Assembly: GCA_947039455.1 (NCBI GenBank)
Contig: CAMQZB010000017.1
Span: 1-38,786, forward strand
Direction of reading: 5' to 3'
Length of the DNA: 38,786 nucleotides
DNA from: an uncultured Clostridia bacterium
GTDB lineage: Bacteria > Bacillota > Clostridia > Christensenellales > CAMQZB01
The translations under genes and the position numbers were made by a program. Of this stretch, positions 9,523-18,078 are shown in pieces; position 1 is the first letter of the stretch; each line of letters begins with the position of its first letter. A model generated the notes under the pieces. That model ran no database searches and was not told where the DNA came from. It was given only the letters and a program-made list of their open reading frames with translations.

Positions 9523-10620
9523 ATGTTTAACACAATATTCAATGAACTTTCAAACATCATGGAGATCTTTGGAAGTTCGGTATCATCAAATACTATAATA
9601 ATCGCAGGCATCTGTATCATTTTAATTTCTACAGTGCTTGCAATTACCTATAAAATTGCGTCCTATGATTACGATGTTTTCTATACAGCCTCACGAACAA
9701 TGAGCTTTATTAGAAAACCACGTGAAAAGAGAGTGGGTGGCAGTTTGAATTACTATATGCGTTGTTTCCCCAAAGAAATCGGCAAGCAATGGGATAGATT
9801 TTACAAAACAAGAGAGGGCAAGCCCTCTGAATATTTCACAATGGCAAAGCACAACTCATCAGGGGTTATGGATTCAGTGGCAATACTTGCTGTTCGTGCA
9901 GTAGTAATTATCGTTCTAGCTATCAGTTGTTTCTACGCTCTTGGTCAAAAAAACCCAACTTTTCAAAGCGTATTTGCTACACTTTTCCTACCAGTAGTAA
10001 TCGGTATTCTGTCATTACTTGGCGTAAATTTTGGGTTTAGTCTAATCAACATTTTCGCCGAAAGTAAGTTCCAAGACCTTCTACACCTATTGGATTTCTA
10101 TTCACTAAGTGGGTTCGACGGTTATTTACCGCCAGTGAGAAAAAAAATAGTTGAAGACAAAAAGCCTATCAGCACCTTATCGCGTTTTGAAATGGAACGT
10201 GTTGATGATTTAGAAGGTATTTCAGCATTCAAAAAGAAAATTGCCGAAACAGCACAAAGCTCAAGCGAACTAGAAACTCTTGCGGTGAAACTTTCTATGG
10301 AAAAACTAAAAACTGAAAGCGTTCACAGCGAAGAAAAACTAAACAGTGCAATCAATGATCTTATGACAACTCTTGCTATGCAAGACAAGTCGGAAGATGA
10401 ATCTGCTAAAACAGCACCTAGCAAGATCATTGACGAAAACTACTCTTTTGCAGAAAATACTTCACCAACTGAAATCCCTGAAATCAGCGGAAACGTTGTT
10501 TATATGTACAACAAAGCTAGCGATGCGGAAAAGGCTATCCACGCCGAAACACATGATAAGCTAGAGGCGACTCAAATAGAGTCAGCCGAGTTTGCCTTTC
10601 CTGGTGCTATAAAGATTTAG
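9523..10620 (+). CDS. Three-helix membrane protein with acidic cytoplasmic tail, unknown
   Basis: I do not recognise this 365-aa protein. Predicted membrane helices lie at about 24-45, 117-140 and 148-172. A basic stretch (FIRKPREKR) in the 70-residue region between helices 1 and 2 suggests that this loop is cytoplasmic. After helix 3 there are some 190 soluble residues, charged and rich in Glu, Lys and Ser, likely helical at about 220-290 and unstructured at the end. One helix, a cytoplasmic segment and then two close helices recall the MotA/TolQ/ExbB fold, but I see no family motif and do not claim homology. It has its own -10 element and a GGAG ribosome site, and follows addA by 102 bases. 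Confidence 0.7.
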   Translation: MFNTIFNELSNIMEIFGSSVSSNTIIIAGICIILISTVLAITYKIASYDYDVFYTASRTMSFIRKPREKRVGGSLNYYMRCFPKEIGKQWDRFYKTREGKPSEYFTMAKHNSSGVMDSVAILAVRAVVIIVLAISCFYALGQKNPTFQSVFATLFLPVVIGILSLLGVNFGFSLINIFAESKFQDLLHLLDFYSLSGFDGYLPPVRKKIVEDKKPISTLSRFEMERVDDLEGISAFKKKIAETAQSSSELETLAVKLSMEKLKTESVHSEEKLNSAINDLMTTLAMQDKSEDESAKTAPSKIIDENYSFAENTSPTEIPEISGNVVYMYNKASDAEKAIHAETHDKLEATQIESAEFAFPGAIKI

Positions 10621-10648
10621 TGTATGTTTTGGATTTTTTTATTAAGTG

Positions 10649-10700
10649 AAAATGAGGCTGTTCGCCCCAAACCCCAACAAGGGGTTTCTCCCCTTGACCC
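10649..10700 (-). repeat. GC-rich hairpin repeat, inverted copy 1
   Basis: It matches the reverse complement of the repeats at 11217-11567. Read on the minus strand it holds stem CAAGGGG/CCCCTTG and then GGGGC-GAACA-GCCTC, which pairs with one G-U. Flanks are similar to those of the next copy. Confidence 0.8.
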
Positions 10701-10775
10701 ATTAATGGATACAGTTATTGCATTGCTTTGTAATGATTTTATTTAATGTTTTTTTTGGGATTTGTTCTTAAGTAA

Positions 10776-10825
10776 AATGGGGCTATTCGCCCCAAGCCCC
10801 AACAAGGGACTGAGCCCCTTGACCC
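10776..10825 (-). repeat. GC-rich hairpin repeat, inverted copy 2
   Basis: Same orientation as the copy 127 bases upstream, with related flanks, so the pair looks like an old tandem duplication. The second stem reads GGGGC-GAATA-GCCCC on the minus strand, fully paired. Confidence 0.8.
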
Positions 10826-11039
10826 GCTTTGTGAGATGGTTATTGGATTGCTTTTTTGTTAGGTGATTTAATTAAGGGGTGGTTTAGGTTGTGGTTTATT
10901 GGGGCGTGAGTGTGTGGGGTTGTGGTGCTTGTAATGCTATAAGTTTTCTTTGAAAGTTTATGATTATTCTGAAACGCAATTATTCCGCTGAATAACTAGC
11001 GCTAAATTCTATTCTATATCTTTAACAATATTATAAACT

Positions 11040-11067
11040 AGGCTGTGTTGATTGCTCAATACAGCCT
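11040..11067. other. Isolated imperfect hairpin
   Basis: AGGCTGTGTTGA and TCAATACAGCCT pair over 12 positions with one G-U around a TTGC loop. The stem resembles the GCCTGTATC terminators of serS and cysS, but only a weak T-rich stretch follows and no gene ends nearby. It may be a decayed terminator. Confidence 0.4.
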
Positions 11068-11175
11068 ATACTTTTATTTAAAAACTATCGAAAAATAAAA
11101 CCCTAAACCACCGCAATCAAAACACTCACTCAAAATTCCCCCCCAAACAAAACTTGCCAAAACCCAAGAAAAACA

Positions 11176-11570
11176 TTCCCATGCAAAGCACAAAAAAACC
11201 TCTCCATAAATAGAGAGGGTCAAGGGGCTCAAGCCCCTTGTGGGGTTTGGGGCGAAACCCCATTTCCCTTAAAAAAACAACTAAACAAAAAAATAAAACT
11301 CACCATTATCAACGAAAATTTTCCCATGCAAAGCACAAAAAAAACCTCCCCATAAATAGAGAGGGTCAAGGGGCTCAAGCCCCTTGTGGGGTTTGGGGTG
11401 AAACCCCATTTCCCTTAACAAACAACACAAACAAAAAAAAATAAAACTCACCATCACCAACGAAAATTTCCCCATGGAAAGCACAAAAAAACCTCCCTAT
11501 AAAAAGAGAGGGTCAAGGGGCTCAAGCCCCTTGTTAGGGGTTTGGGGACGAACAGTCCCCATTTAACTTA
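11176..11570 (+). repeat. Three tandem copies of a hairpin repeat, period about 146 bases
   Basis: The GGGTCAAGGGGCTC core starts at 11217, 11363 and 11510. Each unit carries the upstream phrase CCATGCAAAGCAC (GG in the third), a small hairpin (for example CCTCTC/GAGAGG), then CAAGGGGC-TCAA-GCCCCTTG, then a second GC stem. The second stem is GGGG-CGAAA-CCCC in the first copy but GGGGAC-GAACA-GTCCCC in the third: the sequence changed and pairing was kept. AT-rich spacers (AAATAAAACTCACCAT) are also repeated, showing duplication of the whole unit. Confidence 0.88.
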
Positions 11571-11593
11571 ACTAAAAAAATCCGAACCAAAAC

Positions 11594-12256
11594 CTACCAA
11601 GAAATACCAGAACGCTTATTTAATTCTAAGAACGCGTTGGTTTTGGAGAATGGAGCGGAGTTGAAGAAACCGCGGTAGGAAGATAGAGGGCTTGGGTGTG
11701 GAGATTCTAGGATAAGATGTCGATTGGTGTCGATAAGCTTAGCTTTTGATTGAGCGTTAGCACCCCATAGGATAAATACTACTGGGGTAGTAAGTTCGTT
11801 GACCTTTGAAATGATTGTGTCGGAAAATTCTTGCCAACCGATTTTGCTGTGTGAATTAGGGGTGTGGGCAACAACGGTTAGAGTGGCGTTTAGGAGCAGA
11901 ACCCCTTGTGTTGCTAGGTATGTTAAGTCGCCAGAGGTGGGAATAGGTTTGGCAGTGTCGGAGTTTATTTCTTTAAAGATGTTTTTCAGTGACGGTGGAA
12001 TTTTCGTACCGTGGGTTACTGAAAAAGAAAGACCGTGAGCCTGATTGTGGTTATGGTAAGGGTCTTGACCAAGGATAACTACTTTTACATCATTGTATGG
12101 CGTAAGTTTCAGTGCCTTGAAAATGTCTTCACGTGGTGGGAAAATTGTCTTTGTTGAGTATTCAGTGTCCAAGAAAGTTGAAAGTTTATTAAATTTTTCC
12201 GAAGCGAATTCTTTTTCAAGAATATCGTCCCATTGGTTTCCTATAATTGTAGTCAT
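11594..12256 (-). CDS. ung: Uracil-DNA glycosylase, family 1
   Basis: Ung removes uracil from DNA as the first step of base-excision repair. The 220-aa protein shows the catalytic-Asp motif GQDPYH at 63-68, the family stretch LLLNATLTV, and the DNA-intercalating loop HPSPLSSYRGFF near 187. Length and C-terminus (LELNKRSGISW) are typical. I chose the ATG giving MTTIIGNQ because AGGGG lies just upstream; the reading frame extends 15 codons further back but without a ribosome site. Its promoter is a perfect consensus and diverges from the str operon promoter. No separate terminator is evident, so the GC-rich repeats downstream may end the transcript. Confidence 0.97.
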   Translation of the reverse strand: MTTIIGNQWDDILEKEFASEKFNKLSTFLDTEYSTKTIFPPREDIFKALKLTPYNDVKVVILGQDPYHNHNQAHGLSFSVTHGTKIPPSLKNIFKEINSDTAKPIPTSGDLTYLATQGVLLLNATLTVVAHTPNSHSKIGWQEFSDTIISKVNELTTPVVFILWGANAQSKAKLIDTNRHLILESPHPSPLSSYRGFFNSAPFSKTNAFLELNKRSGISW

Positions 12257-12302
12257 AATTACCCCTATTTTTTGATTAAGTATATACATTATATATAACA
12301 TT

Positions 12303-12331
12303 ATTATAACGCAAGTTTATTCTTGTGTCAA
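12303..12331 (-). promoter_or_regulatory. Consensus promoter of ung
   Basis: On the minus strand TTGACA (12326-12331), 17 bases, then TATAAT (12303-12308): both hexamers are perfect matches. The leader before the ATG would be about 40 bases. Confidence 0.85.
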
Positions 12332-12346
12332 TTGTATTAATTGGAT

Positions 12347-12408
12347 TGTGGATAAAGTAGTGCAAATGTGGATAAAGTGGGGATATCTTGTGTAGGGTTT
12401 GTGTATAA
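12347..12408 (+). promoter_or_regulatory. Cluster of DnaA-box-like sites between ung and the str operon
   Basis: TGTGGATAA, the complement of the DnaA box TTATCCACA, occurs exactly at 12347-12355 and 12367-12375, and with one mismatch (TGTGTATAA) at 12400-12408. All point the same way, with steps of 20 and 33 bases, about two and three helical turns. They lie immediately upstream of the ung promoter and about 120 bases upstream of the str promoter. DnaA binding is inferred from the motif only. Confidence 0.6.
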
Positions 12409-12524
12409 ATAGTAAAAATTGGGACGAAAACTAGTATTGAATTGCTTGAAAAATTAGTCAGTGGAATAAATTTAAAGAAAAATCAAATTAATCATATATA
12501 TTTCGAATGTTGATGTAAAATTAA

Positions 12525-12553
12525 TTGACAATAGCTAAAAAATGAGTTAAAAT
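12525..12553 (+). promoter_or_regulatory. Promoter of the str operon
   Basis: TTGACA (12525-12530), 17 bases, TAAAAT (12548-12553). Transcription would start about 45 bases before the first gene. Between 12409 and 12524 I see only AT-rich DNA. Confidence 0.85.
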
Positions 12554-12604
12554 AGATAAGCATAAATTATAGTGAAAAGATATGCGGAAAAGAAAGTGAA
12601 GAAG

Positions 12605-12880
12605 ATGAATGATATATTAGAAAAAGTAAAACAATCGAATAACAAATTTGTGGGCTACAAACAGCTCATGAGAGAGTCAGACTGCGGTGAAATCCAATAT
12701 GTGGTTTTAGCAGATGACACGGACGTGGTAATGAAGGATAAAGTAACTTTGCTTTGCGAGGCGAAAGGATTTCCATTACATCATGTACCAACAATGAAAC
12801 AGCTAGGTGAGTTTGCAGGAATACACGTAAGAGCATCGGTGGTTTCAATTTTAAATGATTTGGACCGTAACGAGTTGTAA
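12605..12880 (+). CDS. L7Ae-family ribosomal protein (YbxF-like)
   Basis: A small RNA-binding protein of the L7Ae/L30e/S12e/Gadd45 fold (91 aa). Its family binds kink-turn RNA, and members are commonly encoded just before rpsL in Firmicutes, as here. Recognisable parts are the basic N-terminal helix (KQSNNKFVGYKQLMRE), the strand QYVVLADDTD and the C-terminal pattern PTMKQLGEFAGIHVRASVVSIL. I prefer the ATG at 12605 (MNDILEK) over an in-frame GTG 11 codons earlier, because the extra residues are all basic and not typical; the ribosome site (GTGAAGAAG) is weak either way. It is the first gene of the operon and precedes rpsL by 70 bases. Confidence 0.85.
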   Translation: MNDILEKVKQSNNKFVGYKQLMRESDCGEIQYVVLADDTDVVMKDKVTLLCEAKGFPLHHVPTMKQLGEFAGIHVRASVVSILNDLDRNEL

Positions 12881-12950
12881 AACTTGAAACGGAAAAATAT
12901 ATTGTGCAAGTAACATTGCCTATCCAAAAATAATATAAGGAGGTAAAGAA

Positions 12951-13325
12951 ATGCCAACAATTAACCAATTAATTAAATACGGAAGACACAGCGGAGTTAA
13001 AAAATCAGGTTCTCCTATTATGCAAGGTTGTCCACAAAAAAGAGGTGTTTGTCTTTCAGTAACGACAACTTCTCCTAAAAAACCAAATTCAGCATTGCGT
13101 AAAATTGCTAGAGTAAGACTTGTTAACGGCCAAGAAGGTACAATGTACATTCCAGGAATCGGACACAATCTTCAAGAGCATAGTTCAGTATTGATCAGAG
13201 GCGGAAAGGTTAGAGACCTTCCAGGTGTACGTTATCACATAATCCGTGGAACGCTTGACACTGCGGGAGTAGCTAATAGACGTCAATCAAGATCAAAATA
13301 CGGAGCTAAGAGACCTAAAAACTAA
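12951..13325 (+). CDS. rpsL: 30S ribosomal protein S12, with Arg88
   Basis: S12 sits at the decoding centre of the 30S subunit. The 124-aa protein has the family landmarks [26 protein letters not shown] and DLPGVRYH. Lys43 is present. At position 88 (E. coli numbering with Met; codon AGA at 13212-13214) the protein has Arg in GGKVRDLPG, where most bacteria have Lys. The equivalent Lys-to-Arg change is an established streptomycin-resistance substitution, so intrinsic streptomycin resistance is an inference worth noting. TAAGGAGG precedes the ATG. Expression is expected to be high and coupled to the str operon. Confidence 0.98.
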   Translation: MPTINQLIKYGRHSGVKKSGSPIMQGCPQKRGVCLSVTTTSPKKPNSALRKIARVRLVNGQEGTMYIPGIGHNLQEHSSVLIRGGKVRDLPGVRYHIIRGTLDTAGVANRRQSRSKYGAKRPKN

Positions 13326-14016
<691 letters not shown>

Positions 14017-14031
14017 GCGCGAGGTAAATAT

Positions 14032-16110
14032 ATGCCAAGAAAATTTGATCTTAAATTTACACGTAATATCGGTATCATGGCTCACATCGATGCTGGTAAA
14101 ACTACAACAAGTGAACGTATTCTATACTACACTGGTAAGGTTCATAAAGTAGGAGAAACACACGATGGTGCTGCTACAATGGATTGGATGGAGCAAGAGA
14201 GAGAGCGTGGTATCACGATCGTTTCTGCTACAACTACTACTGAGTGGAGAGGTCACCGTATCAACCTAATTGATACTCCTGGACACGTAGATTTCACTGT
14301 TGAAGTTGAACGTTCTCTAAGAGTACTTGACGGCGCTGTTGCACTTTTCTGTGCAAGAGGCGGAGTTGAACCTCAATCAGAGACAGTTTGGAGACAAGCT
14401 GAAAAGTATGGCGTTCCTAGAATTGCTTTCGTTAACAAAATGGACATCAATGGTGCCGATTTCTATCATTCTGTTGCAATGATGAAAGAAAGATTGGGAG
14501 CTAACGCTTTCCCTATCAATCTTCCTATTGGAAAAGAAGCTGATTTCATCGGACTTATTGACTTGATTGAAAACAAAGCAGAAATTTATAAAGACGACAT
14601 GGGTACTATTGTGGATCATATTGATATTCCAGAAGAGTACGTTGAAATCGCAAAAGAATACAGAAATACACTTATTGAAAAAGTAGCAGAAGTTGACGAC
14701 GCTTTGATGGAAAAATTCATCATGGGCGAAGAAATCGGCAAAGAAGAGTTGAAAGCAGCTCTTCGTGAAGCGGTTATTCAAATGAAAGTTACTCCAGTAA
14801 TGTGTGGTTCTGCGCATAAAAACAAAGGTGTTCAACCTTTGCTTGATGCTGTTATCGATTACCTTCCAAGTCCAGTTGACGTTGACCACATTGTCGGAAA
14901 AAATCCAGACACTGAGGAAGAAGAAATTAGAATTGCAGGAGACGATCAACCATTTAGTGCTTTAGCATTTAAAATCATGGTGGATCCTTTCGTAGGTAGA
15001 CTTGCATTCTTGCGTTCATACTCTGGAGTTTTGAAAGCGGGTTCAACTGTGTTGAATGCTTCAAAAGGAAAGAGAGAGAGAATTGGACGTATCGTTCAAA
15101 TGCACTCAAACTCAAGAAGTGATATCGACGAGCTTTACGCTGGTGATATCGCAGGTATCGTTGGTCTTAAAGATACAACTACTGGTGACACATTGTGTGA
15201 CGAGAAATTCCCGATTCTTTTAGAGTCTATGGATTTCCCAGATCCAGTTATCAGTGTAGCTATTGAGCCAAAAACTAAATCAGGACAAGAGAAGATGGGC
15301 TTCGCGTTAGTTAAACTTTCAGAAGAAGATCCAACTTTGAGAACATATACAGACAAAGAAACTGGCCAAACAATCATCGCTGGAATGGGTGAGCTTCACC
15401 TAGATATCATCGTTGATAGACTATTGCGTGAATTCAAGGTTGAAGCAAATGTAGGTGCACCTCAGGTTGCTTACAGAGAAACAATCAAGAAAGCAGTAGA
15501 CTGTGAAGGTAAGTTTGTTCGCCAATCTGGTGGACACGGTCAATATGGTCACTGTAAAATCAAACTTGAGCCACAAGAAGCTGGTAAAGGTTATGAGTTC
15601 GTTGATGCTACTACTGGCGGATCAATTCCGAAAGAGTTCATCAAATGTATCGATGCAGGTGTTCAAGAAGCTTCAAGAAGCGGTATCATGGCTGGATATG
15701 AAGTCGTAGATTTCAAAGTTACAGTTTATGACGGAAGTTATCATGATGTAGATTCATCAGAGATGGCATTCAAAATCGCTGGATCTATGGCGTTGAAAAA
15801 CGGTTTGGATAAAGCGCAAGCAATTCTTCTTGAGCCAATGATGAAGGTTGAAATCGTAGTTCCACAAGATTACTTTGGTGATATCATGGGTAACGTAAGT
15901 TCTCGTCGTGGTACTATCATGGGAACTGACGACAGAGCCGGATCAAAAGTCATTGATGCAGAGATTCCTCTTTCAGAGATGTTCGGATACGCAACAGATT
16001 TGCGTTCAAGATCACAAGGAAGAGCATCATTCTCAATGGAGTTCCATCACTATGCAGAAGTTCCTAAGAGCGTTGCAGAAAAAGTTATGGGCGACAGAAA
16101 AAAAGCTTAG
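14032..16110 (+). CDS. fusA: Elongation factor G
   Basis: EF-G is the translational GTPase that moves tRNAs and mRNA through the ribosome and helps recycle it. At 692 aa it is full length. The GTPase motifs are AHIDAGKTT (about 17-25), the switch II motif DTPGHVDF (about 81-88) and NKMD (about 135). Domain IV ([16 protein letters not shown]) and the C-terminal domain V ([37 protein letters not shown]) are intact. GAGGT serves as its ribosome site, and it is translated just after rpsG. Nothing unusual is seen; a long open frame on the opposite strand is a codon-bias shadow. Confidence 0.99.
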   Translation: MPRKFDLKFTRNIGIMAHIDAGKTTTSERILYYTGKVHKVGETHDGAATMDWMEQERERGITIVSATTTTEWRGHRINLIDTPGHVDFTVEVERSLRVLDGAVALFCARGGVEPQSETVWRQAEKYGVPRIAFVNKMDINGADFYHSVAMMKERLGANAFPINLPIGKEADFIGLIDLIENKAEIYKDDMGTIVDHIDIPEEYVEIAKEYRNTLIEKVAEVDDALMEKFIMGEEIGKEELKAALREAVIQMKVTPVMCGSAHKNKGVQPLLDAVIDYLPSPVDVDHIVGKNPDTEEEEIRIAGDDQPFSALAFKIMVDPFVGRLAFLRSYSGVLKAGSTVLNASKGKRERIGRIVQMHSNSRSDIDELYAGDIAGIVGLKDTTTGDTLCDEKFPILLESMDFPDPVISVAIEPKTKSGQEKMGFALVKLSEEDPTLRTYTDKETGQTIIAGMGELHLDIIVDRLLREFKVEANVGAPQVAYRETIKKAVDCEGKFVRQSGGHGQYGHCKIKLEPQEAGKGYEFVDATTGGSIPKEFIKCIDAGVQEASRSGIMAGYEVVDFKVTVYDGSYHDVDSSEMAFKIAGSMALKNGLDKAQAILLEPMMKVEIVVPQDYFGDIMGNVSSRRGTIMGTDDRAGSKVIDAEIPLSEMFGYATDLRSRSQGRASFSMEFHHYAEVPKSVAEKVMGDRKKA

Positions 16111-16211
16111 TTTCTAAGTTTTTACAATAATCAGTTATTTCATATAGAAATATACAAAAACAAATAAATAAAATTAGAATAATAATATTAAATTATTAGG
16201 AGGAATTAATA

Positions 16212-17417
16212 ATGGGCAAAACTAAATTTGATAGAACGAAACCACACGTAAACGTTGGTACAATTGGTCACGTAGATCATGGTAAAACTACACTTACTGC
16301 TGCAATTACAATGGTAATGGCAAACAGAGGTGGCGCTGAGGCGATGAGATATGATCAAATCGACAAAGCTCCAGAAGAAAGAGAGAGAGGTATCACAATC
16401 AACACTTCACACGTTGAATATGAAACTCCTAACCGTCACTACGCACACGTAGACTGCCCAGGCCATGCCGATTATGTTAAGAACATGATCACTGGTGCTG
16501 CACAAATGGACGGAGCTATCTTGGTAGTATCTGCTGCTGATGGTCCAATGCCACAAACACGTGAGCACATTCTTCTTGCTAGACAAGTAGGTGTTCCATA
16601 TGTTTGCGTATTCTTGAACAAATGTGACCAAGTTGATGACGAAGAGTTATTAGAATTGGTTGAAATGGAGATCCGTGAGTTGCTTTCTAAGTATGACTTC
16701 CCAGGCGACGATCTTCCAATCGTTAGAGGATCAGCACTAAGAGCTATCGAAGCTTGCCAAGCTGAGAACTTTGACAGTGACGCTACAAAATGTATCGACA
16801 ACTTGATGGAAGCTATTGACACTTATATCCCAGCTCCAGAACGTGACGAGAATCTTCCATTCTTGATGCCAGTTGAAGGTGTACACACTATCTCAGGTCG
16901 TGGTACAGTTGTAACAGGTAGAGTAGAACGTGGTATCGCTAAAATTGGTGAGCCTTGCGAAATCGTAGGACTTGCTGAAGCTTCAACTACATCAGTTATC
17001 ACAGGAATCGAAATGTTCCACAAACAACTTGATGAAGCTATGGCTGGAGATAACGTTGGTTTATTACTTCGTGGTATCGACAGAAATGCAGTTCAACGTG
17101 GTCAAGTATTGGCTAAAGTTAACTCAATCAAACCTCGTACTAAATTCGACGGTCAAGTATACGTATTGACTAAAGATGAAGGCGGACGTCATACACCATT
17201 CTTCAATGGTTACAGACCTCAATTCTTCTTTAGAACTACAGACGTTACTGGTTCATTGAAATTGCCAGAAGGCGTTGAAATGGTTATGCCAGGAGATCAC
17301 ATCACAATGAGCATCGAACTTATCACTCCAATCGCAATGGAAGAAGGTTTGAGATTTGCCATCCGTGAAGGTGGAAAAACTGTTGGTTCAGGCGTAGTTT
17401 CAAAAATTATTGTATAA
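16212..17417 (+). CDS. tufA: Elongation factor Tu
   Basis: EF-Tu carries aminoacyl-tRNA to the ribosomal A site as a GTP complex. The 401-aa protein has GHVDHGKT (19-26), DCPGHADY (about 81-88) and NKCD (about 136), then beta-barrel domains 2 and 3, including [13 protein letters not shown] and [33 protein letters not shown] precedes the ATG. It follows fusA by 101 AT-rich bases with no obvious terminator and is the last gene of the operon, which ends in a strong terminator. Whether it also has its own promoter cannot be decided from the sequence. Confidence 0.99.
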   Translation: MGKTKFDRTKPHVNVGTIGHVDHGKTTLTAAITMVMANRGGAEAMRYDQIDKAPEERERGITINTSHVEYETPNRHYAHVDCPGHADYVKNMITGAAQMDGAILVVSAADGPMPQTREHILLARQVGVPYVCVFLNKCDQVDDEELLELVEMEIRELLSKYDFPGDDLPIVRGSALRAIEACQAENFDSDATKCIDNLMEAIDTYIPAPERDENLPFLMPVEGVHTISGRGTVVTGRVERGIAKIGEPCEIVGLAEASTTSVITGIEMFHKQLDEAMAGDNVGLLLRGIDRNAVQRGQVLAKVNSIKPRTKFDGQVYVLTKDEGGRHTPFFNGYRPQFFFRTTDVTGSLKLPEGVEMVMPGDHITMSIELITPIAMEEGLRFAIREGGKTVGSGVVSKIIV

Positions 17418-17455
17418 TTTTTAAACTAATTGAACAAACAATTAATTTAAAATTT

Positions 17456-17486
17456 AGAGTGTATCTTTTAGGTACACTCTTTTTTT
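17456..17486 (+). terminator. Intrinsic terminator of the str operon
   Basis: An 8-bp perfect stem, AGAGTGTA with TACACTCT, with a nine-base loop is followed directly by a run of seven or more T, 39 bases after tufA. Confidence 0.92.
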
Positions 17487-17524
17487 ATGTAATTTTTAAG
17501 AAAAGCAAAACAACTATCAAAAAC

Positions 17525-17553
17525 TTGCATGAAAGTATATTATTTGTTAATAT
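17525..17553 (+). promoter_or_regulatory. Promoter of the CoA-binding protein gene
   Basis: TTGCAT (17525-17530), 17 bases, TAATAT (17548-17553), ending 32 bases before the ATG. Confidence 0.7.
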
Positions 17554-17585
17554 AGTAATAAGAAAGATTTTATGGAGGACTTGTT

Positions 17586-17945
17586 ATGAATTTGAAAGAT
17601 ATAATGGATTTAAAAAACTTTGTAGTAGTAGGCGATACGTTAAACCAAGAAAAATATGCTTATAGAATAAAAAGTGGACTTATAAAAAACGGGTATAGCG
17701 TGGAATGTGTTGGAAAAGAGCTTGCGTCAATCAATGATGTGGAAATAGAAGTTGAAGTTCTTGTAATGTGTATCCACCCGGCAAAAGGAATAAAACTGCT
17801 TGAAGAAAACACGAAACCAATCAAAACCGTAGTATTACAACCAGGAGCAGGAAGTGAAGAAATCATTACATTCTTGAAATCAAATAACTATGATTACATT
17901 GCGGATTGCGTTCTAGTAGGCTTGCAACAATATAGTAACAAATAA
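17586..17945 (+). CDS. CoA-binding domain protein (CoA_binding_2 type)
   Basis: A 119-aa protein that looks like a single Rossmann-type CoA-binding domain, as in the YccU/YneT group. The first strand FVVVGDT leads into a nucleotide-loop region, followed by NQEKYAYRIKSGLIKNGYSVECVG, the strand VEVLVMCIHPAKGIKLLEE and the conserved-looking KTVVLQPGAGSEEII. Binding of CoA is family knowledge; the physiological role of these stand-alone domains is unclear. It is a monocistronic unit, with its own promoter, GGAGG ribosome site and strong terminator, between the str operon and a lipoprotein gene. Confidence 0.8.
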   Translation: MNLKDIMDLKNFVVVGDTLNQEKYAYRIKSGLIKNGYSVECVGKELASINDVEIEVEVLVMCIHPAKGIKLLEENTKPIKTVVLQPGAGSEEIITFLKSNNYDYIADCVLVGLQQYSNK

Positions 17946-17950
17946 TTTTC

Positions 17951-17994
17951 AATAGCCACCGTAATATATTTAATAATATATTAGGGTGGTTATT
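17951..17994 (+). terminator. Long hairpin terminator
   Basis: AATAGCCACC/GGTGGTTATT stacks on TAATATATT/AATATATTA with one G-G mismatch and a TAAT loop, giving about 19 bp. The tail is T-rich rather than a pure T-run. Confidence 0.75.
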
Positions 17995-18025
17995 TGTTAT
18001 TTCAATTACCAAAAACTGTTTGCTA

Positions 18026-18054
18026 TTGCAAATGTTGGAAATGTATGTTATAAT
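18026..18054 (+). promoter_or_regulatory. Promoter of the DUF4349 lipoprotein gene
   Basis: TTGCAA (18026-18031), 17 bases, TATAAT (18049-18054), 24 bases before the ATG. Confidence 0.78.
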
Positions 18055-18078
18055 TAACAAAAGTAACAAGGGGGAATT

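Larger units (their letters stand above)
10621..11593. other. Gene-free, repeat-dense convergent intergenic block
   Basis: This 973-base stretch separates the 3' ends of two convergent genes. It holds five copies of a GC-rich hairpin repeat (listed separately) in otherwise AT-rich DNA. I find no supportable gene: short open frames inside it are only the repeats read through. Between the inverted and direct copies, 10860-11150 has one imperfect hairpin and no other recognisable element. Confidence 0.75.

Noticed and set aside
10373-10564. Out-of-frame ORF inside the membrane protein gene
   Set aside because: It overlaps the real frame entirely and lacks a ribosome site.
11238-11484. Two overlapping 67-68 codon open frames on opposite strands in the repeat block
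   Set aside because: They are simply the tandem repeats read through, with no ribosome site and with palindromic sequence giving mirror-image proteins.
11176-11570. CRISPR array from regularly spaced direct repeats
   Set aside because: Only three units, the spacers are themselves repeated, repeats are too long and GC-rich, and there are no cas genes.
14377-14949. A 190-codon frame antisense to fusA
   Set aside because: It lies wholly inside a highly conserved gene, has no ribosome site and has the Phe/Asn/His-rich composition of a codon-bias shadow.
16472-16822. Frames antisense to tufA
   Set aside because: They lie inside EF-Tu with no start signals.
17456-17665. A 68-codon frame overlapping the tufA terminator and the CoA-binding gene start
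   Set aside because: It reads through a terminator and ends inside the following gene in another frame.
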